Source: Allostella sp. ATCC 35155
Lineage (GTDB): Bacteria; Pseudomonadota; Alphaproteobacteria; ATCC43930; Allostellaceae
Assembly: GCA_006738865.1 (NCBI GenBank)
Contig: AP019701.1
Coordinates: forward strand, 1,918,001-1,982,000
Direction of reading: 5' to 3'
Length of the DNA stretch: 64,000 nt
Part shown: one piece after another, positions 52,445 through 61,929 of the stretch
Layout of the letters: every line of letters starts with the position of its first letter
How positions within the stretch are numbered: the first letter of the stretch is position 1
Notes under the pieces: generated by a model
What the model was told of the DNA's origin: nothing
Seen by the model: only the letters and a program-made list of their open reading frames with translations
Databases searched by the model: none
Made by a program: the position numbers and the translations under genes

Positions 52445-53275
52445 ATGCGCACGCTGATCGCTGGGCCGTTCGTCGGCGAGTTCGGCTGGGAGCTGATGGG
52501 CTGGCAGGCCCATGTCCGGCGACGGTCGCGTGACTATGAGCGGACGATCGTCCTGAGCCGGCCGGAGTGCGCGTATCTCTATCGCGACTTCTGCGACCGC
52601 TTCGAGCCATGGTCGCCCGGCAGCTGGCTGACCCAGGGCTACGAGTGCACGGGCGGATGCCCCTATGACGGCGCGGTCGAGACTCGCTATCCGGGCGCCG
52701 ACCGCCTCTGCATCGATCGCAACGTTGACGCCGTCGGCTGGGCCGGGCTTGCCGATCAGGAGCATCGCCGGTTCGGGCTCGATGTCGAACCCGCCCGGAC
52801 CTTCGACCTCGTCGTTCATGCCCGCGCCATCCCGGCCTTCGCCGGGCCGGCGGACGAGAAGGCCCAGCGAAACTGGCCGGCCGACGAATGGCACCGGCTC
52901 TGCGCCGCCCTGGCGCGCCGGTTCACGATCGCCGCGATCGGCCTGCCGGACCTCGCGATCCTGCCCGACGGCACGACCGACTGCCGCGGCCTGCCGCTCG
53001 ACCAGCAATGCGCGCTCCTCGCCCGGGCGCGCGCGGCGATCGGCCCATCCTCCGGGCCGATGCACCTCGCTTCCCTGTGCGGCTGTCCGCACCTCGTCTG
53101 GATGAAGGCCGAGCAGGGGATCCCGATGCGCTACGCCCGCGACTGGAACCCGCTCGCCACACGGGTCTGCATCCTGTCCCGCGCGGGGTGGCGGCCCTCG
53201 CGGTCGCTGGTGCTGGCCGGTCTGAGACGCCTGCTGGCCATGCCGGACGGACCGGGCGTGCTGGTCGCCCAGTAG
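52445..53275 (+). CDS. Glycosyltransferase family 9-like protein
   Basis: 276 residues. The start MRTLIAGPFVGEFGWELMGWQ holds a glycine-rich acceptor loop, and the C-terminal half has LLARARAAIGPSSGPMHLASLCGCPHLVWM (about 195-225), which resembles the nucleotide-sugar site of heptosyltransferase-like GT9 enzymes. It is shorter than typical GT9 (about 330). GGGAAGGGAG lies just upstream of the ATG. It stands alone and is divergent from the paralogous secreted-protein genes. Confidence 0.72.
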   Translation: MRTLIAGPFVGEFGWELMGWQAHVRRRSRDYERTIVLSRPECAYLYRDFCDRFEPWSPGSWLTQGYECTGGCPYDGAVETRYPGADRLCIDRNVDAVGWAGLADQEHRRFGLDVEPARTFDLVVHARAIPAFAGPADEKAQRNWPADEWHRLCAALARRFTIAAIGLPDLAILPDGTTDCRGLPLDQQCALLARARAAIGPSSGPMHLASLCGCPHLVWMKAEQGIPMRYARDWNPLATRVCILSRAGWRPSRSLVLAGLRRLLAMPDGPGVLVAQ

Positions 53276-53287
53276 CGGTCTGTCGCA

Positions 53288-53401
53288 GGCGCCGGTGCGT
53301 CCTTCGACTTCGCTCAGGACGAGGACTCTCCATCGCGTGCGAAGGAGAGTCCTCGTCCTGAGCGCGAGCGCCAGCGAGCAGTCGAAGGACGCACCGGCGC
53401 C
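53288..53401. repeat. Nested palindromic intergenic repeat
   Basis: Outer arms of at least 20 bases (53289-53308 and 53381-53400, GCGCCGGTGCGTCCTTCGAC and its complement) enclose inner perfect 21-base arms (53311-53331 and 53344-53364, CGCTCAGGACGAGG...). The sequence family with CCTTCGAC and CTCAGGACGAGG is a common dispersed palindrome in GC-rich alphaproteobacteria. It lies between two convergent genes and could act as a transcription barrier or as a non-autonomous mobile unit. Confidence 0.75.
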
Positions 53402-53441
53402 GGCAACCGTCGCCGTTCGAGGCCCCTTGTGGACCTGCCTC

Positions 53442-54551
53442 TCAGGAGAGGAGGTGGGCCGTCTTCCGCCGGATCAGGTCGAAGTCGATCGCCGCACCGA
53501 GGCCGGGGCCGGTGGGGGCAGCGACCATGCCGTCGGGCCCGACCTCGATGTCCGCGGCCATGCCGTACTTCTGGGCGGCCTCCGGCAGCAGCACCTCGAA
53601 GAACTCGCAGTTCCGCAGCGCCATGGTGACGTGCAGGTTGGCGAGGTTGTTCAGCGAGTTGCCGCCATGGTGGATCTCGTAGTTCATGCGGAACGCCTCG
53701 GCGAGGTGGGCGGTCTTCAGGACGGTGGTGATGCCGCCCTTCACCGCGACGTCGCCGCGCAGATAGTCGGTCGCCCGCTCGGTCAGCCAGATCGCATAGG
53801 AATCGAGCCCGGCCAGCGGGTACTCCGTCGCCATGATCGGGATGCGCAGGGCCTGGCGCAGCTTGACGTAGTTGTAGACGTCCTGGTCGGCGAGGGGATC
53901 CTCGTACCAGTAGTAGTTCATCTCCTCCACCGCCCGGCCGACCCGCAGCGCGGTGGGGTAGTCGTAGCCCCAGGTCGAATCGAGCATCACCGTGTAGTCG
54001 TCGCCGACCGCCCGGCGTACGGCCTCGCAGGCGGCGATGTCGTCCCTCAGGCGCTGCGGCGGATGGATCTTGTAGGCGGCCCAGCCCGCCTCCTTGAACT
54101 GCACCGCCTGCTCGGCATAGGCCGAGGCGGACGGCAGCACCTCGGAGGAGGCGTAGGCCGGCACGCGGTCGCGGTAGGCGCCCATGAGCTTGTGGATGGG
54201 CAGGCCCGCGACCTTGCCGGCGATGTCCCACAGGGCGACGTCGACGACGCCGATCGCCCGCGTCGTCGTCTGGCGGACGCGGGCCCACATCAGCTGGTTC
54301 AGCTTCTCCCGGTCGAGGGGATCCTGCCCCATGATCCGGGGCTTGAGGACGCGCATCAGCGAGTTCGCCTCGCTGTCGGCGGGATTGGTGGCCGAGCCGA
54401 GGAAGCCGTGGCCCTCGACGCCCTCGTCGGTGCGGATGGTCAGCAGCCCGAGCCGGCTGCGGCCGGTGTTCTGGGCCGCATGCGCGCCGTAGCTGAGGCT
54501 CGGGATGCCCTCCCAGTCGAAGAGGGCGAGGGTGACGTCGGTGATCTTCAT
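53442..54551 (-). CDS. Mandelate racemase/muconate lactonizing enzyme family protein
   Basis: 369 residues of the enolase superfamily. Catalytic Lys lies in the KIH motif (161-163), metal ligands are D191, E217 and E243 (LDSTWG, WYEDPL, ATEYPL), and the late histidine is in NYEIHHGGNSLNN. The KxH pattern resembles sugar-acid dehydratases such as the rhamnonate/gluconate type. It lies 19 bases downstream of a Bug-type binding protein gene on the same strand, so the two probably import and dehydrate the same carboxylate or sugar acid. Confidence 0.88.
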   Translation of the reverse strand: MKITDVTLALFDWEGIPSLSYGAHAAQNTGRSRLGLLTIRTDEGVEGHGFLGSATNPADSEANSLMRVLKPRIMGQDPLDREKLNQLMWARVRQTTTRAIGVVDVALWDIAGKVAGLPIHKLMGAYRDRVPAYASSEVLPSASAYAEQAVQFKEAGWAAYKIHPPQRLRDDIAACEAVRRAVGDDYTVMLDSTWGYDYPTALRVGRAVEEMNYYWYEDPLADQDVYNYVKLRQALRIPIMATEYPLAGLDSYAIWLTERATDYLRGDVAVKGGITTVLKTAHLAEAFRMNYEIHHGGNSLNNLANLHVTMALRNCEFFEVLLPEAAQKYGMAADIEVGPDGMVAAPTGPGLGAAIDFDLIRRKTAHLLS

Positions 54552-54570
54552 CGGCCAAGCCTCCCCGAGG

Positions 54571-55536
54571 CTATTCGGCGCGGATGTTGGCGCCGCGGAT
54601 GACCTCGCCCCAGCGGGCGAAGTCGGCCTTGATCAGCCCTTCCAGGCGGGCCGGCGGGCCGACGATGATCTCGAGCCCGTTCTTGGCCATGCGCTGCTGG
54701 AAGTCCGGGTCGGCGGCGACCTTCTCCAGCGCCGCCGTCCACTTGGCGACGATCGCGGGCGGCAGCTTGGCCGGCCCGACGAGGCCGAACCAGTTGCCGA
54801 TCTTGAACTCCGGCACCGTCTGGCTGACCAGCGGCAGGTCGGGGAAGAGGGGGCTCTGCCGGGCGGCGCCGAAGGCGATCGCGCGCACGCCCTTGCCGGC
54901 GATCTGGCCCAGGAACTCCGGCATGTTGCCGAACATCAGGTCGGTGCGTCCGGCGGTGATGTCGACCAGCGCGTTGGCGCCGCCGCGATAGGGGACGTGC
55001 AGCATTTCCGTGCCCGTCAGGCGCTGGAACAGCGTGCCGGCGAGATGCTGGCTGGAGCCGTTGCCGACCGACGCGAAGGTCAGCTTGCCCGGGTTCGCCT
55101 TGGCGTACTGGATCAGCTCCGGCACCGAATTGAAGGGTGCCTTCGGGCTGGCGATCAGCATGTTGTAGACGTTGGCGAGGCTGGCGATCGGCGTCACGTC
55201 CTTGTTCGGGTCGATCGCCAGCTTGATGCCCGGCATCTGCGGCAGGACGGTGTGGTTCGCCATCGTCGACAGGCTGACGAGGTGCCCGTCCGGCGCGGCG
55301 CGCGAGACCTCGGTCAGCGCGATCATGCCCGACGCGCCGGTCTTGTTCTCGACGACGACGTTCTGGCCGAAGACCGGCCCCAGCTTCTCGGCGAACATGC
55401 GGCTGACGAGGTCGCAGCTGCCGCCGGCCGAGAAGCCGCAGAGGAAGCGGATGTCGCGCGAGGGGAACTCGGCGGCGGCGGCTGGACCGGCGACGGTCAG
55501 CGCGATCGCGGTTGCGGCGAGACTGCGGCGGAGCAT
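54571..55536 (-). CDS. Bug-type tripartite tricarboxylate transporter binding protein
   Basis: 321 residues with a signal peptide (cleaved near 22, AAA). The Bug/TctC signature is seen in IRFLCGFSAGGSCDLVSRMF near 28-47, VVVENKTGASGMIA and HVPYRGGANALVDI near 178-191. Such proteins bind dicarboxylates or other small acids in the periplasm. The TctA/TctB membrane subunits are not encoded here. It is the first gene of the operon shared with the enolase-superfamily enzyme. Confidence 0.9.
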   Translation of the reverse strand: MLRRSLAATAIALTVAGPAAAAEFPSRDIRFLCGFSAGGSCDLVSRMFAEKLGPVFGQNVVVENKTGASGMIALTEVSRAAPDGHLVSLSTMANHTVLPQMPGIKLAIDPNKDVTPIASLANVYNMLIASPKAPFNSVPELIQYAKANPGKLTFASVGNGSSQHLAGTLFQRLTGTEMLHVPYRGGANALVDITAGRTDLMFGNMPEFLGQIAGKGVRAIAFGAARQSPLFPDLPLVSQTVPEFKIGNWFGLVGPAKLPPAIVAKWTAALEKVAADPDFQQRMAKNGLEIIVGPPARLEGLIKADFARWGEVIRGANIRAE

Positions 55537-55705
55537 GGCGTTTCCATCCTTGGCTTATATGGCTTCCGTCGCTGCGGCGCGGCGGGCGCTGGAAGATAGC
55601 CGGGGGCCGGTTGCGAGATCACGCGGGAATTGCGGGCCGGCGCCGCATGCGCGATATCGACGGGCGGTGGTTCGGCCGTCCTTCTTCCTCCCGGAGCTTG
55701 TCCCG

Positions 55706-56431
55706 ATGCGCATTGGTGTTCTCGAAGCCGGCCGTGTGCCGCCCGACATGGCCGAGCGCCACGACGGCTTCGGCCCGATGATGGAGCGCCTGCTCCAGGC
55801 GGCCGACCCGGCGGCCTCGGTCGCGGTCTATCCCGTCATCGACGGCGTCATTCCCGAGGCGACGACGCAGGAGGACGGTTGGATCGTCACCGGCTCCCGC
55901 CACGGCGTCTATGACGACCTGCCCTGGATGGCGCCGCTGAAGGATTTCCTGCGCCGGGCCGTGGCGGACGGCGTGCCGGTCGTCGGGATCTGCTTCGGCC
56001 ATCAGATCCTGGCCGACGCGATGGGCGGACGGGTGGCGAAGTCGGACCGCGGCTGGGGCGTGGGGGTGCATCGCTATCGCGTCGCGCGGACGCTGCCCTT
56101 CATGACCGGCGACATTCTGGAGTTCGCGATCCAGGCCATGCACCAGGACCAGGTGGTCGAGCCGCCGCCGGGTGCGGAGGTCGTCGCCACCTCGGACTTC
56201 TGCCCCTATGCCGCGCTCGCCTACGGCAGCACCGCGATCTCGTTCCAGGGCCACCCCGAGTTCTCCGCCGGGTTCTCCGAAGAGCTGATCCGCACCCGCA
56301 AGGGCAGCCTCATCCCCGACGCGACCGCCGACGCGGCGCTGGCCACGCTTGCCGCCGAAACCGATGCGGCCACCCTCGGCGGCTGGATCGCGGCCTTCTA
56401 CCGCAACGCCGCCGCCGGCCGAGCGGCCTGA
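55706..56431 (+). CDS. Class I glutamine amidotransferase-like protein
   Basis: 241 residues. The nucleophile elbow is GICFGHQILADAMGG near 93-107 (cysteine at about 95), and the catalytic His-Glu pair is in FQGHPEFSAGF near 182-192. This is the stand-alone type 1 GATase (GuaA/TrpG-like) branch, like gamma-glutamyl hydrolases or GMP synthase homologues. The ATG at 55706 follows CCCGGAGC; an upstream frame is noncoding. It lies directly to the left of the CRISPR array trailer. Confidence 0.85.
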   Translation: MRIGVLEAGRVPPDMAERHDGFGPMMERLLQAADPAASVAVYPVIDGVIPEATTQEDGWIVTGSRHGVYDDLPWMAPLKDFLRRAVADGVPVVGICFGHQILADAMGGRVAKSDRGWGVGVHRYRVARTLPFMTGDILEFAIQAMHQDQVVEPPPGAEVVATSDFCPYAALAYGSTAISFQGHPEFSAGFSEELIRTRKGSLIPDATADAALATLAAETDAATLGGWIAAFYRNAAAGRAA

Positions 56432-56567
56432 GGAGCGACCGGCTGCACCGGCCGCCACAGAGGCGGCCAATGCCGAGATGCGGCACGGGGCGAGTGAATC
56501 CTCCGGGGTATTCGCGCTCAGCAGGTGGGGAGCGCAACAACACGAGTTATTGAACGTGGGACGAGTT

Positions 56568-57999
56568 CGGTTCGCCCCCGCGTGGGCGGGGAACGCAAGT
56601 TGGGCGAGTATCCCATCGACGTCCGGACCGGTTCATCCCCGCGCGGGCGGGGAACACGGCGGCCCCTATGCCCCCCATGACCCCTATGCCGGTTCATCCC
56701 CGCGCGGGCGGGGAACACCGCGACGACCCCTGGTTCTCCGGCCCCTGGGGCGGTTCATCCCCGCGCGGGCGGGGAACACGAGTGCGTGTATGGCGAGGGC
56801 GCGCTCGATGACGGTTCATCCCCTCGCGGGCGGGGAACACGCTGCGCATTCAGCCGGTCGGCCGGGCAATGGCGGTTCATCCCCGCGCGGGCGGGGAACA
56901 CCCGGGCAACCCGACGCAGCCGCCCAGCTACGACGGTTCATCCCCGCGCGGGCGGGGAACACGCCAGCGCGCGGCGATTTTTGCGCCGGCTTGCCGGTTC
57001 ATCCCCGCGCGGGCGGGGAACACAGCCGGGCGCGGCGGTCCGCCTGCTGCTGGCGCGGTTCATCCCCGCGCGGGCGGGGAACACGACGCCGACTATCTCG
57101 AGTTCGACCGCGAGACCGGTTCATCCCCGCGCGGGCGGGGAACACCGGCCGCTGCGCTGGTGCTGGCGTGATCGAGGCGGTTCATCCCCGCGCGGGCGGG
57201 GAACACGGCTCGCGGGTCATCCTGACGCACCCGAGGGACGGTTCATCCCCGCGCGGGCGGGGAACACCGCGGCACCCCGATCACCGAGGCCGAATACCGC
57301 GGTTCATCCCCGCGCGGGCGGGGAACACAAGCAGTTCCCGATTTCGAGCCACGACGACGCCGGTTCATCCCCGCGCGGGCGGGGAACACAAGCGCGGCCA
57401 GGAGGACAGCGGCGGCGTCAGCGGTTCATCCCCGCGCGGGCGGGGAACACGGGAGCCTGCTGATCGGGGTGGCGACGCTCGCCGGTTCATCCCCGCGCGG
57501 GCGGGGAACACATCCACAGAGAGGTCATGGTTCAGTCCTCCAGCGGTTCATCCCCGCGCGGGCGGGGAACACGTCTCGGGTGAACGCGCATGCCGGCATC
57601 CTGCCGGTTCATCCCCGCGCGGGCGGGGAACACAGTGCCGCGAATTGCTGCGCACGTCGCCCGGACGGTTCATCCCCGCGCGGGCGGGGAACACCGAGGC
57701 GGCATCGTGACAATCAGCCGGTCGATCGGTTCATCCCCGCGCGGGCGGGGAACACTTGAAGGTGTGGCCGTCGAAGTCGATCTCGCCCGGTTCATCCCCG
57801 CGCGGGCGGGGAACACTTGAAGCTGTATTCGGCGCCCTTGTTGCTCGGCGGTTCATCCCCGCGCGGGCGGGGAACACGTCGATGTATCGAACCCGATCGC
57901 CGAGCCGCGCGGTTCATCCCCGCGCGGGCGGGGAACACGCGAGGATCATGCTAGCTACCTCGCATCGTGGCGGTTCATCCCCGCGCGGGCGGGGAACAC
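56568..57999 (-). CRISPR. Type I-E CRISPR array, 24 repeats and 23 spacers
   Basis: 29-base repeats at a constant 61-base period from 56568 to 57971 (start of last repeat); all 23 spacers are 32 bases. On the minus strand the repeat begins GTGTTCCCCGCCCGCG and ends GATGAACCG, the type I-E consensus with an internal hairpin. The cas2 gene and leader are on the right, so the array is transcribed leftward and the newest spacers are on the right. The leftmost repeat (56568-56596) has four mismatches and the fifth from the left (56812) has one; decay at the leader-distal end is typical. The spacers are all different by eye, and I see no match to this window. Confidence 0.98.
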
Positions 58000-58089
58000 T
58001 CTTCCTGGATGTTATTGGAATCGCAGCAGGATTTGAAGGGGGTTCCGGCTACCGACGATTCCGGGGTTCCGGCGGGGCCGTGTGTTCGC
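58000..58089 (-). promoter_or_regulatory. CRISPR leader
   Basis: Ninety bases between the stop of cas2 and the first (leader-proximal) repeat. It is less GC-rich near the array (58005-58035) and should contain the array promoter and adaptation signals. I cannot identify a clear IHF site or -10 box. Confidence 0.6.
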
Positions 58090-58425
<336 letters not shown>

Positions 58426-59370
58426 TCAGCCGCGATGGCCGGCATCGCCGCTCGGCTCGGCATCGGGAAAGGCGGGTGGCTGCACCTCCTCCTGCGGCAG
58501 GCCGGGCGGCGGCACGCCGCTGCCGGCGAGCACGTCCTCGATCGCCGGGATCAGCCGTTCGAGCAGGCTGGTCTTGCGGAAGACGTCGCGGCACTCGCGC
58601 CGCACCGCGCCCTCCAGGCTGCCGGGCACGGCGCCGCGACCGGCCCGCGCGGCGATGCGGAAGGCGGCCGGCACCACCGTCTCGAACTTGAAGAGGTCGG
58701 CGATGTCATAGACGAAGGACTGCGGCTTGCCGGTGTGCAGGAAGCCGATCGCCGGCGCATACCCCGCCGCCAGGATCGCCGCCTCGGAGAGGCCATAGAG
58801 GCAGGCGGTCGCCGCGGACAGGCAGCGGTTGGGCACGTCCCCCGCGTCCCAGGTCTCGCGGTCGTAGTCGCGCCGGCGCCACGTGACGCCGTGCTGGCGG
58901 GCGATCAACTCGTAGAGGCGGCGCACGCGCGCGCCCTCGATGCCGCGCAGCTGGTCGACCGAGCGCCGGTCCGGCGCCGGCTCGTCGAAGCGGATCTGGA
59001 ACATCCGGCGCACGACGCCGAGGCGCGCCGTCTCGTCGAGCGCGATGCGCGCCTGCCAGAGCAGGCGGTCGGCGCGGGCTCCGCCCGGCTGGCCCGAGGC
59101 ATAGAGGCGCACCCCGGCCTCGCCCACCCAGACGAGCAGCGTGCCGGCCCGCGCCGCCAGCGCCACCGCCGCGTGGCTGACCCGCGTGCCCGGCTCCAGC
59201 ATCAGGCAGGCGAAGCCGCCGACCGGGACGTGGGTGCGCACGCCACGCTCGTCGACGACGACGAAGGCGCCGTCGAGCACGTCGATCCGGCCCTTCTCGA
59301 CGAAGAGGATGGTCGAGCGGTCGCGGATCGGGATGGGGCGCGGCGGCCGCAGTCCGGGAATGCCCGCCAT
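58426..59370 (-). CDS. cas1: CRISPR-associated integrase Cas1e
   Basis: 314 residues, the usual size for type I-E. The metal-binding region has the conserved glutamate near 138-146 (DQLRGIEGARVRRLYE), the histidine in PAIGFLHTGKPQSFVYDIADLFK near 207-230 and the Asp/Glu block that follows. The C-terminus is proline-rich. It joins new spacers to the leader end with Cas2. Confidence 0.95.
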   Translation of the reverse strand: MAGIPGLRPPRPIPIRDRSTILFVEKGRIDVLDGAFVVVDERGVRTHVPVGGFACLMLEPGTRVSHAAVALAARAGTLLVWVGEAGVRLYASGQPGGARADRLLWQARIALDETARLGVVRRMFQIRFDEPAPDRRSVDQLRGIEGARVRRLYELIARQHGVTWRRRDYDRETWDAGDVPNRCLSAATACLYGLSEAAILAAGYAPAIGFLHTGKPQSFVYDIADLFKFETVVPAAFRIAARAGRGAVPGSLEGAVRRECRDVFRKTSLLERLIPAIEDVLAGSGVPPPGLPQEEVQPPAFPDAEPSGDAGHRG

Positions 59371-59386
59371 CGCCGACCCCCGACCG

Positions 59387-60106
59387 TCAGGCCCGGCGAA
59401 TCAGCATCAGGCCGCAGCCGAAGGTCTTCTCGCGCCCGAAGCCCTCCCCGAGGCGAGCGAGGAAGGCGGCCGGATCCTCGACCACGAGGGTGCCGTCGAA
59501 ATCCAGGACGGAGAAGCCGATCGGCGGACGGCCCGGCCGCGGCAGGCGGCGCCAGTCGTCGCCGTCGACGAGGAGCGGGGCCTGCGCGGCATCGGCGAGG
59601 CGGAAGCCGGCGCGGGCGCCCTGGCCCGCGAGCCAGGTCCGACCGACCGCCGCGGCGATCTCGCCCCGTCGTTCGGCGCGCTCGGCCGGCGACAGGTCGC
59701 GCAGCGCCTCTGCCAGCGGATCGATGCGCCGGCTGCGCTTCCGGTCCGGCTGGGACCGGGTGACGGCCGGATTGGCGCGCAGGCGGAAGCGCAGCCGGTC
59801 GCCGGCGGCGAGTATGGGCGCGAATTCCTGCGTCTCCAGCCGGAACAGGCCGTGGCGGTCGGCCGGCTGCCGTTGCGACAGGACGTAGAAGCGGCGCCCG
59901 CCCCAGCCATGGCCCGTATCCTCCTCGCGCCACAGGAAATCCCGTCGGCGGTCGGGCGAATCGGCGAACAGCGACCACAGCAGGTGGTGGGCGGCGGCGG
60001 TGCGCTCGTCGGCGAGGCGGGGGGCGATCAGCGGCGCGAGGGCGGCCGCCGAAGGGCCGCTCCGAAGGGCGATGCGCGACAGGAACATGGGCCGGGCCTC
60101 CGTCAT
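59387..60106 (-). CDS. cas6e: CRISPR RNA endonuclease Cas6e (CasE/Cse3)
   Basis: 239 residues with two ferredoxin-like domains. Family hallmarks are MFLSRIAL at the start, LWSLFADSPDRRRDFLWREE near 45-65 and the glycine-rich C-terminal FGREKTFGCGLMLIRRA. It cleaves the repeat hairpin of the CRISPR transcript and stays bound in Cascade. The ATG at 60106 overlaps the cas5 stop as ATGA. The stretch before MFLSRIAL is short, so an ATG at 60088 is an alternative. Confidence 0.94.
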   Translation of the reverse strand: MTEARPMFLSRIALRSGPSAAALAPLIAPRLADERTAAAHHLLWSLFADSPDRRRDFLWREEDTGHGWGGRRFYVLSQRQPADRHGLFRLETQEFAPILAAGDRLRFRLRANPAVTRSQPDRKRSRRIDPLAEALRDLSPAERAERRGEIAAAVGRTWLAGQGARAGFRLADAAQAPLLVDGDDWRRLPRPGRPPIGFSVLDFDGTLVVEDPAAFLARLGEGFGREKTFGCGLMLIRRA

Positions 60107-60882
60107 CCGCCGGCCTCCGTCGCGGATTCTCGCAATACCAGGGCCTCGCGGGGGCGGAACTGGCGGCGGGATCGACTTCCCGGCTGGTCGCGGCTGCGCT
60201 CGATGCGCAGCGGCTCCAGCCCGTCGATGCAGCCCGCCGCCTGGAAGTCGCGGTCGGCGTGGATCGTCGCCGACTGTCCCGCCGGCGGCCGCGGCCGGAG
60301 GAGGCGGCGCAGCTGGCGCTCCGGCTCCGTGGCTTCGGCGTCGTAGCGCGCCAGCGCCGCGACGAGCCCCGCGGCCGTGATCGCCATCGGCCGCGGCGGC
60401 AGGCCCAGCGGACAGGCCTTGCGCCCGGCATAGGGCGTGAAGTGCGGGCGCACCAGCGCGGCGGCGATCCGGTCCGGTTCCGGCGCCCCGGCGGGCGCCG
60501 CCTCGCCGCGGACCATCAGGACGACCGTCGCCAGCGCGTCCTGGCGATAGTCGCGCAGCGACAGGAGCGTGCCGAGCCCGGGCTCGGCCAGCGCCTCGGC
60601 ACGCGTCGCCCAGCGCCGGCCGGCGCGCGCCGGCGGCGCCTGCACGGTGTGATAGTCCTGGAGGAGGGTGCCCGCGCGGTCGACGCGGACGGCCAGCGCA
60701 TAGGCGGCATCGAGCGCCGCGTGGCCGGCCTCGTCGCCCCGCTCGATCCCGAGTGCGGCCGCGACCAGCCCGAGCACGCCCGAGCGCGACGGCCGGTCGA
60801 AGGCGGCCCTGCGCTCGCCGACCGCGACATCGCCGAAGGCGCCGAGCGGCGCGTAGAGCGTGAAGACGACGAAGGCCGGCAT
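60103..60882 (-). CDS. cas5e: Cascade subunit Cas5e (CasD)
   Basis: 259 residues, longer than Escherichia coli Cas5e (about 224) by a C-terminal extension. N-terminal VVFTLYAPLGAFGDVAVGERRAAFDRPSRSGVLGLVAAALG is typical of Cas5, and KACPLGLPPRP follows near 155-165. It caps the 5' handle of crRNA in Cascade. Its start is six bases after the cas7 stop. Confidence 0.94.
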   Translation of the reverse strand: MPAFVVFTLYAPLGAFGDVAVGERRAAFDRPSRSGVLGLVAAALGIERGDEAGHAALDAAYALAVRVDRAGTLLQDYHTVQAPPARAGRRWATRAEALAEPGLGTLLSLRDYRQDALATVVLMVRGEAAPAGAPEPDRIAAALVRPHFTPYAGRKACPLGLPPRPMAITAAGLVAALARYDAEATEPERQLRRLLRPRPPAGQSATIHADRDFQAAGCIDGLEPLRIERSRDQPGSRSRRQFRPREALVLRESATEAGG

Positions 60883-60888
60883 CGCCCG

Positions 60889-61929
60889 CTACCGGGCGAC
60901 CAGCGCCAGGACGTCGTCCAGCGTGCCGCTGCCGGCATGGGCGTCCATCACCGCCGCCTCGGTCACCTCGCCATAGGCGCGCGCCAGCCGGTCGCGGTGA
61001 TCGCGCAGGGCCGCGATCGAATCCGCCATGATGTCCTCGCCCCGGACGGGCTTCAGGAAGGCCGCCGCGAGCGTGCGCGGGGCGGTGTCGCCCGTCTCGG
61101 CCAGGATGAAGCTTGCGCGCGCCCGGCTGGCGTAGCTCGCCTGCTTGCCGGTCGGCCCGACCGTGGCGGCAGCGCGCAGCAGGGCGGCCAGCCCGGCCCG
61201 CGCCAGTTCCTCGCGCCCGCCGAGATTGCGCACCAGGAGGTCGCGGTCGATGCAGAGGTAGAGATAGAAGAGGCCGGCGCCGAACCCGGCCTCGCCGAGG
61301 AACCCGGCGCCCGCATCCTCGGCCGGTCGCTTCAGGTCGTCGACCGCGACATAGAAATCGTCCTCCACGGTGGCAGCGTGGGTGGTGACGGCGTGGGCCA
61401 CCTGCACGGCCGCCTCGCGGTTGAAGTCGGGGCTGTCGGCGAGCATGCGGCCGAACATGGCGATGTCGACCGCGCCGTCGGTGGCCCGCAGGATGCCGGC
61501 CGCCTTGGCGTCCAGCGCCTCGCCTGCGGCGATGCGGCGGGCGACGGCCAGCGCCGCTTCCTCCTCCTCGGGGGATATGAAGGCAAGCTGCTCGATATCG
61601 GTCGGGTTGGGATCCTTGTCGGACTTCGCCTTGCCGAAGACCGGGGCGACGGCGAGCGCGCCCTTCAGCGCCGCCGCCTCGGCGACGCCCTCGGCGACGA
61701 GCCGGTCGAGCACCAGCCGGCCGAGGCGCTGCGTCCGCCGGCCGATGTGGCCCCCGAGGGCGGCGGCGAAGACGGCGGATTCGCGCCAGGCCCGCTTCAG
61801 CGATTGCGACGATACCCGCAGGCGCAGGTGTTCGCCGAACCGAGCCGTCTTCGGCTGGCCCGAATCGTCGCGGTTGAGGTTGGCCGGCGGATAGGCGGTC
61901 AGAAGATGGAGCTGGAGGAAGGTGGTCAT
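60889..61929 (-). CDS. cas7e: Cascade backbone subunit Cas7e (CasC/Cse4)
   Basis: 346 residues. Conserved start FLQLHLLTAYPPANLNRDDSGQPKTA and SSQSLKRAWRES (residues about 42-53) mark Cse4; an RNA-binding palm and thumb follow. Multiple copies coat the crRNA spacer. The ATG overlaps the cse2 stop as ATGA. Confidence 0.95.
   Translation of the reverse strand: MTTFLQLHLLTAYPPANLNRDDSGQPKTARFGEHLRLRVSSQSLKRAWRESAVFAAALGGHIGRRTQRLGRLVLDRLVAEGVAEAAALKGALAVAPVFGKAKSDKDPNPTDIEQLAFISPEEEEAALAVARRIAAGEALDAKAAGILRATDGAVDIAMFGRMLADSPDFNREAAVQVAHAVTTHAATVEDDFYVAVDDLKRPAEDAGAGFLGEAGFGAGLFYLYLCIDRDLLVRNLGGREELARAGLAALLRAAATVGPTGKQASYASRARASFILAETGDTAPRTLAAAFLKPVRGEDIMADSIAALRDHRDRLARAYGEVTEAAVMDAHAGSGTLDDVLALVAR

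Noticed and set aside
56786-57820. Several open frames through the CRISPR array with repeated RFIPARAGNT or HPRAGGEH phrases
   Set aside because: These are translations of the CRISPR repeats, a well-known annotation artefact.
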